Shown here piece after piece: positions 61,132 through 64,000 of a DNA stretch of 64,000 nt. The notes beneath the pieces were generated by a model, which was given only the letters and a program-made list of their open reading frames with translations, had not been told where the DNA came from and did no database searches. The first letter of the stretch is position 1, and each line of letters opens with the position of its first letter. Source of the DNA: GCA-020345945 sp964596985 (GTDB lineage Archaea > Thermoproteota > Bathyarchaeia > RBG-16-48-13 > GCA-020345945); NCBI GenBank assembly GCA_964596985.1, contig CAZQWG010000003.1, positions 124,001 to 188,000 on the forward strand. The letters run 5' to 3'. The translations under genes and the position numbers were made by a program.

Positions 61132-62145
61132 CTAACTTTGTTGTAGAGTGCCCTGTCCCCATAGTTCTCTTAGTCTCTCTATATGGGGCTGGGGTAGAGG
61201 TTTCAGTTCCGTTGTTTCGGCTGCTTCTCTGATCTGATCTTGGTTTGAGAACCCGACAAGGGCTGTGCTCACTCCGGGATGCATTAGGACGAATTTCAGT
61301 GCTGCCTGTGGTAGGCTTCGTACCTGTCCATGCAGCAGGAATTCTAGGGTTTTTGCTGTTGCCTTATCTCTATCGTATTCGGCTCCAGGCACCATTGGGC
61401 TTCTGACGGTTGGTGCGGCGTGTCCTTTCCTTGACTCCTCTCCTCCGATGGCTCCTGCCGCCATGACTCTTATGGCTGCGACGCCCATCTCATGTTTGGT
61501 TGAGTTGTTTATCAGTTGCTTGAAGTCGTATCCACCGAATCCTTTGGGGACTTTGTATCCTGCGCTTGGGTTGAGTATGTTGAAGTAGGCTTGAACAAGA
61601 TCGAAACGTCTGCTCTCGACAATTTTATGGAGTGCAGATGTCTCGCCTAAGCCCGTGAAACCGATAAATCTGGTGAGATTCTGGTCGCGTAGGCTTTCGA
61701 ATGCGTCTGCTACTCCGTCTTCGCCAAGAACGTCTTGGATGTTAAGGGCTCTCGGCCAATCAGGGCTGTCTCTCTTCGAAGCAACTCTGGAGTGGAGCTG
61801 GATTACATCGACGTGGTCTCGTTGTAGGCGGCTGAGGCTCATCTCAAGGCTTCGTTGCACAGTGCTTGGAATATTGTCCAGGTCGTCTAGGGAGAGCCCG
61901 ACTTTTGTTGCGAGGATGATGTCAGGCTCCAGCTCAGCGAGGACTTTACCTAGGTTGGTCTCTGATCTTCCATCACCATAACTGGGTGCGGTGTCAAAGT
62001 AGTTAATGCCCAGCTTTATGGCAAGTTTGACGGCTTCCAGTTGCTCTTTATGAGAACCACGAATCATTAGACCGCCTATGTTTCCACAGCCAAATCCAAC
62101 CTCAGATACCTTTAGCCCAGTCTTTCCCATAGTTCTGTACTTCAT
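61132..62145 (-). CDS. aldo/keto reductase
   Basis: 337 aa. TIM-barrel AKR: catalytic tetrad in NYFDTAPSYGDGRSE (Asp, Tyr), ILATKVGLS (Lys) and VDVIQLHSRV (His). The C-terminal NADP site is in LVGFSNQDQIREAAETTELK. Acts on aldehydes or keto-sugars; substrate unknown. It converges with nothing close and starts next to an AT-rich spacer. Confidence 0.9.
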   Translation of the reverse strand: MKYRTMGKTGLKVSEVGFGCGNIGGLMIRGSHKEQLEAVKLAIKLGINYFDTAPSYGDGRSETNLGKVLAELEPDIILATKVGLSLDDLDNIPSTVQRSLEMSLSRLQRDHVDVIQLHSRVASKRDSPDWPRALNIQDVLGEDGVADAFESLRDQNLTRFIGFTGLGETSALHKIVESRRFDLVQAYFNILNPSAGYKVPKGFGGYDFKQLINNSTKHEMGVAAIRVMAAGAIGGEESRKGHAAPTVRSPMVPGAEYDRDKATAKTLEFLLHGQVRSLPQAALKFVLMHPGVSTALVGFSNQDQIREAAETTELKPLPQPHIERLRELWGQGTLQQS

Positions 62146-62496
62146 TATGTATCTCCTGGTTATCTAATTTCAGAAAGAATTCCATTCTTCTCCCCCAAGA
62201 ATCGAGAATTTTCTTATCATAATAATCTTTATAGCCGCTCGGATTGAACGAAAAGCAATCGTTAAGAGGTCTGCGTATTCATCGATCTAAGATTTTCTAA
62301 ATCGACTGTCTGTATCTTGCGTGACTTCTGGTTACCCTATTCTTGCAGATGTCTGCAAGTAGAATGAACAGAGCAGGCTCCATCCGTTTTCCCCGAATTT
62401 TGCGAGTTCCTTGTCAGGTGTGGTGCTTTAAGGTCGGAATGTCAAAGGGTTTATGTCCTTGCTGGGAACTATTTACTCGATCTTCGGGGTGAGGTT
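62146..62496. other. intergenic gap, no gene seen
   Basis: AT-rich spacer with A/T boxes, for example CTTTATAGCC near 62,227. No conserved frame. Confidence 0.4.
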
Positions 62497-62733
62497 TTGG
62501 GGTCAGGTCTGGATGGTCTCGGAGAACGGATATATGAGAAGAAGAGGGCGGATTGGGAGAAGGTCTTCCATGGGAAGGTTATCGCCATCGAGATGGGGTC
62601 TGAGCAGCTGGCTGGTATCGGGGATACCGTGGATGACGCTTACCGGGATGCCGCCGGCAAGTATCCTGATGGTCGTTTCTACTTCAGAAGGGTCGGCGAG
62701 GAGAAGGCGGCAGGCTACCTCTTCCCTGGTTGA
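62497..62733 (+). CDS. DUF5678-like small protein
   Basis: 78 aa, TTG start. W-E-K-VFHGKVIAIEMGSEQLAGIG then DTVDDAYRDAAGKYPDGRFY resembles DUF5678, a short archaeal/bacterial domain of unknown function. The stop codon touches the start codon of the next gene, so the pair is coupled. Confidence 0.65.
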   Translation: MGSGLDGLGERIYEKKRADWEKVFHGKVIAIEMGSEQLAGIGDTVDDAYRDAAGKYPDGRFYFRRVGEEKAAGYLFPG

Positions 62734-63102
62734 TTGCGTGTGAGACTTCCCTATATCAATAACAGCCCTATGGCAGAGTTGAAGGTCTTCGGGTCTCGCG
62801 GTGAAAAAGAGTTCTGCGCATATCTGGACACCGGTGCTACCAAGACGCTTATCCCTGAGAAGGATGCGCTTGGACTAGGATTAAGTTATGTCGGCGAGAC
62901 CGCATTCATGACCGCAAGTGGCGAAGACGCCTTCAGGCTATATGCTGCAGAAGTCGAATTCATGGGAAGACGACATCGCATTCTAGTGTTGGGCAGGGAC
63001 CTCTTGGGGAAGGTGTCTATAAAGAGCATCGTAGGTCGAGACATCTTGGATCAGTACCGGGTATGCTTCAACGGCAGAAGAAGAGAGCTAGAGATAACGT
63101 AA
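62734..63102 (+). CDS. retropepsin-like aspartic protease
   Basis: 122 aa. Catalytic motif AYLDTGATKTLIPEKDA near 29-45 (DTGA), then AFMTASGEDAFRLYAAEVEF and SIVGRDILDQYRVCFNGRR, in the order of clan AA single-domain proteases that work as dimers. DUF5678-like plus retropepsin-like pairs recur in archaea; the substrate is unknown. Confidence 0.8.
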   Translation: MRVRLPYINNSPMAELKVFGSRGEKEFCAYLDTGATKTLIPEKDALGLGLSYVGETAFMTASGEDAFRLYAAEVEFMGRRHRILVLGRDLLGKVSIKSIVGRDILDQYRVCFNGRRRELEIT

Positions 63103-63193
63103 CCTGCCGAGAATCCTCATCAGTGTACTCACTCCCAAACTTACGGTGAACAGTGTGTATTCTCTCTGGACGATGGGTGCTGCTTTGGATAGA

Positions 63194-63214
63194 AGTCTGG
63201 AATTCCCGGGAATC
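63194..63214 (+). repeat. AGTCTGG + ATTCCCGGGAAT site 5
   Basis: AGTCTGGAATTCCCGGGAAT followed by C; palindrome at 63,202-63,213. Between the retropepsin-like gene and the GNAT toxin-antitoxin promoter. Confidence 0.85.
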
Positions 63215-63278
63215 TGCTGAATGCTTCTATGGGGAAGCCGTAAGCCTAATGTTTTCGTTATGTTGTGCAATCAACAAT

Positions 63279-63300
63279 AGCAGCGTTTAAATTCGCTGCT
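63279..63300. promoter_or_regulatory. operator palindrome around the TATA box of the GNAT toxin-antitoxin pair
   Basis: AGCAGCG-TTTAAATT-CGCTGCT: perfect 7-bp arms around an A/T box (63,286-63,293). The GTG start of the small gene is about 26 bp downstream of the box centre, as for a leaderless mRNA. A dimeric repressor bound here would cover the TATA box. Confidence 0.7.
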
Positions 63301-63314
63301 CATAGCCATAGTGA

Positions 63315-63467
63315 GTGAGGGACACGCCCGTGCTGCCGAAACCACCTCCAGAGCTGAGTCGAGAAGAGGTTGCTCAAATTCAGGAGGAACTCCAGCGGAA
63401 GCCGTCGAAGGAGGATCTTCGAATAATCGAGGAAGCACGCAGGATCTACTCAAGACATCCCTTGTAG
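63315..63467 (+). CDS. 50-aa protein, candidate antitoxin
   Basis: GTG 63315, leaderless with respect to the palindromic promoter (a second GTG at 63330 is possible). Sequence ...PVLPKPPPELSREEVAQIQE, ELQRKPSKEDLRIIEEARRI, YSRHPL: a proline-rich start then two charged helices. It stops 15 bp before the GNAT gene. The order (small protein then GNAT) matches GNAT toxin-antitoxin pairs, but it has no ribbon-helix-helix signature, so its type would be new. Function inferred. Confidence 0.55.
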   Translation: MRDTPVLPKPPPELSREEVAQIQEELQRKPSKEDLRIIEEARRIYSRHPL

Positions 63468-63482
63468 TATCTGTGTCTGCTT

Positions 63483-63992
63483 TTGTCTATCAACATTGAT
63501 TTTGACAGGTTGAACACAGTTATTCTCTCAGAATATCAGGATCTGTCTGATTTCTGTTGTAGGAAAGACCAGTACAACATATTTCTATTTGAAGAGGCTC
63601 TTGACTACCAAGAAGAGAAACTGGGGGTAACCTATCTCTGGTATTATTCTGATTGCCTAGTCGCGTTCGTTACACTCAGCACGGGTGGGCTGAGAGGCAG
63701 ATGGATTGTTTCTGAAGATCGTCCTGGACTCGAGGTCGAGTATATCCCTGCCTTAATGATGGGGCAACTGGCCGTTGACAAGGATTTCGAACGTAGTGGG
63801 ATAGGTAGCCGTATTTGTCTTTGGGCGATTGGTAAGGGTCTCAAGTTATCAGATTCGATTGGGTGTCGTATGATAATCCTGAATGCAGATGGGGAAGACG
63901 CAATAAAGTTCTACGAGAAGAATGGGTTCAAACTGGCGAGAGAACCGAAAAACAGGCGAGAACCCTTCATGTATTTCGACCTTGAGACGTAG
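63483..63992 (+). CDS. GNAT-family acetyltransferase, candidate toxin
   Basis: 169 aa, TTG start. GNAT acetyl-CoA site QLAVDKDFERSGIGSRICLW near 99-118 (R-x-x-G-I-G), then MIILNADGEDAIKFYEKNGF near 138-157 with the conserved Tyr. The sequence DLSDFCCRKDQYNIFLFEEA resembles TacT/AtaT-like toxin starts (FxCG...LdxfL). Such toxins acetylate aminoacyl-tRNA. Directly follows the 50-aa gene. Confidence 0.75.
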   Translation: MSINIDFDRLNTVILSEYQDLSDFCCRKDQYNIFLFEEALDYQEEKLGVTYLWYYSDCLVAFVTLSTGGLRGRWIVSEDRPGLEVEYIPALMMGQLAVDKDFERSGIGSRICLWAIGKGLKLSDSIGCRMIILNADGEDAIKFYEKNGFKLAREPKNRREPFMYFDLET

Positions 63993-64000
63993 ATTGATCT

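Overview
This window looks archaeal. Many genes are preceded by a TATA-like A/T box 27-37 bp upstream of the start codon, consistent with leaderless or short-leader mRNAs, and GTG and TTG starts are common. It encodes a transcription factor B homologue, an Elf1-type zinc protein, a VapBC pair, fused EcfA ATPases and archaeal-type class I aldolases. I cannot place it to a genus. No rRNA or tRNA gene was seen. The gene mix and the many decayed genes fit an uncultured TACK-type archaeon (for example Bathyarchaeia), but that is inference.

Region 1 (1-14,000) is GC-rich and almost entirely on the minus strand. It reads as a plasmid-like or integrated conjugative-type element. It holds an actin-like ATPase overlapping a ribbon-helix-helix gene (a ParM/ParR-like pair), three tandem paralogous polytopic membrane proteins, and a 1,073-aa VirB4/TraG-class ATPase whose C-terminus carries a winged helix and a nuclease-like fold. 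It also holds small membrane proteins and its own TFB, fused to what look like two AbrB-type halves. A set of near-identical TTTAAA boxes precedes its transcription units. An AT-richer insert (about 8,590-10,750) carries a membrane-anchored protein and a HEPN-domain protein.

Region 2 (14,000-18,100) holds a Schlafen/AlbA_2 protein, a HIT protein, a winged-helix protein and a decayed ABC ATPase.

Region 3 (18,100-25,250) is an export/uptake cluster: an HxlR regulator divergent from a Cys/His-rich small protein across a perfect palindrome, two ABC-2 exporters, a cupin, and a molybdate/tungstate-type permease and ATPase with a signal-less binding protein.

Region 4 (25,250-40,100) mixes intact metabolic genes (ornithine cyclodeaminase/alanine dehydrogenase family, HisF, DegT aminotransferase, HAD phosphatase, secreted glycosidase, flavin reductase) with many decayed ones (flavoprotein, cysteine desulfidase, ATC hydrolase, AbgB-like amidohydrolase, two IS110 transposases) and two copies of a roughly 150-bp dispersed repeat.

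Region 5 (40,100-53,100) looks like a sugar or polyol uptake and breakdown locus: zinc dehydrogenase, FGGY kinase, membrane S-type subunit, EcfT-EcfAA-EcfT, and two class I aldolases. The ECF operon lies between perfect 116-bp inverted repeats. These repeats, and a diverged third copy next to an IS110 remnant, fold into a stem that shows compensatory changes.

Region 6 (53,300-64,000) is defence- and toxin-rich: a PLD-family protein divergent from an N6-adenine-type DNA methylase, a PD-(D/E)XK protein, VapBC, a SAM methyltransferase, a DUF5678-like/retropepsin-like pair and a GNAT-type toxin-antitoxin pair whose TATA box sits inside a palindrome. A palindrome, ATTCCCGGGAAT, recurs five times (once imperfectly) in 4.3 kb here and was not seen elsewhere in the window.
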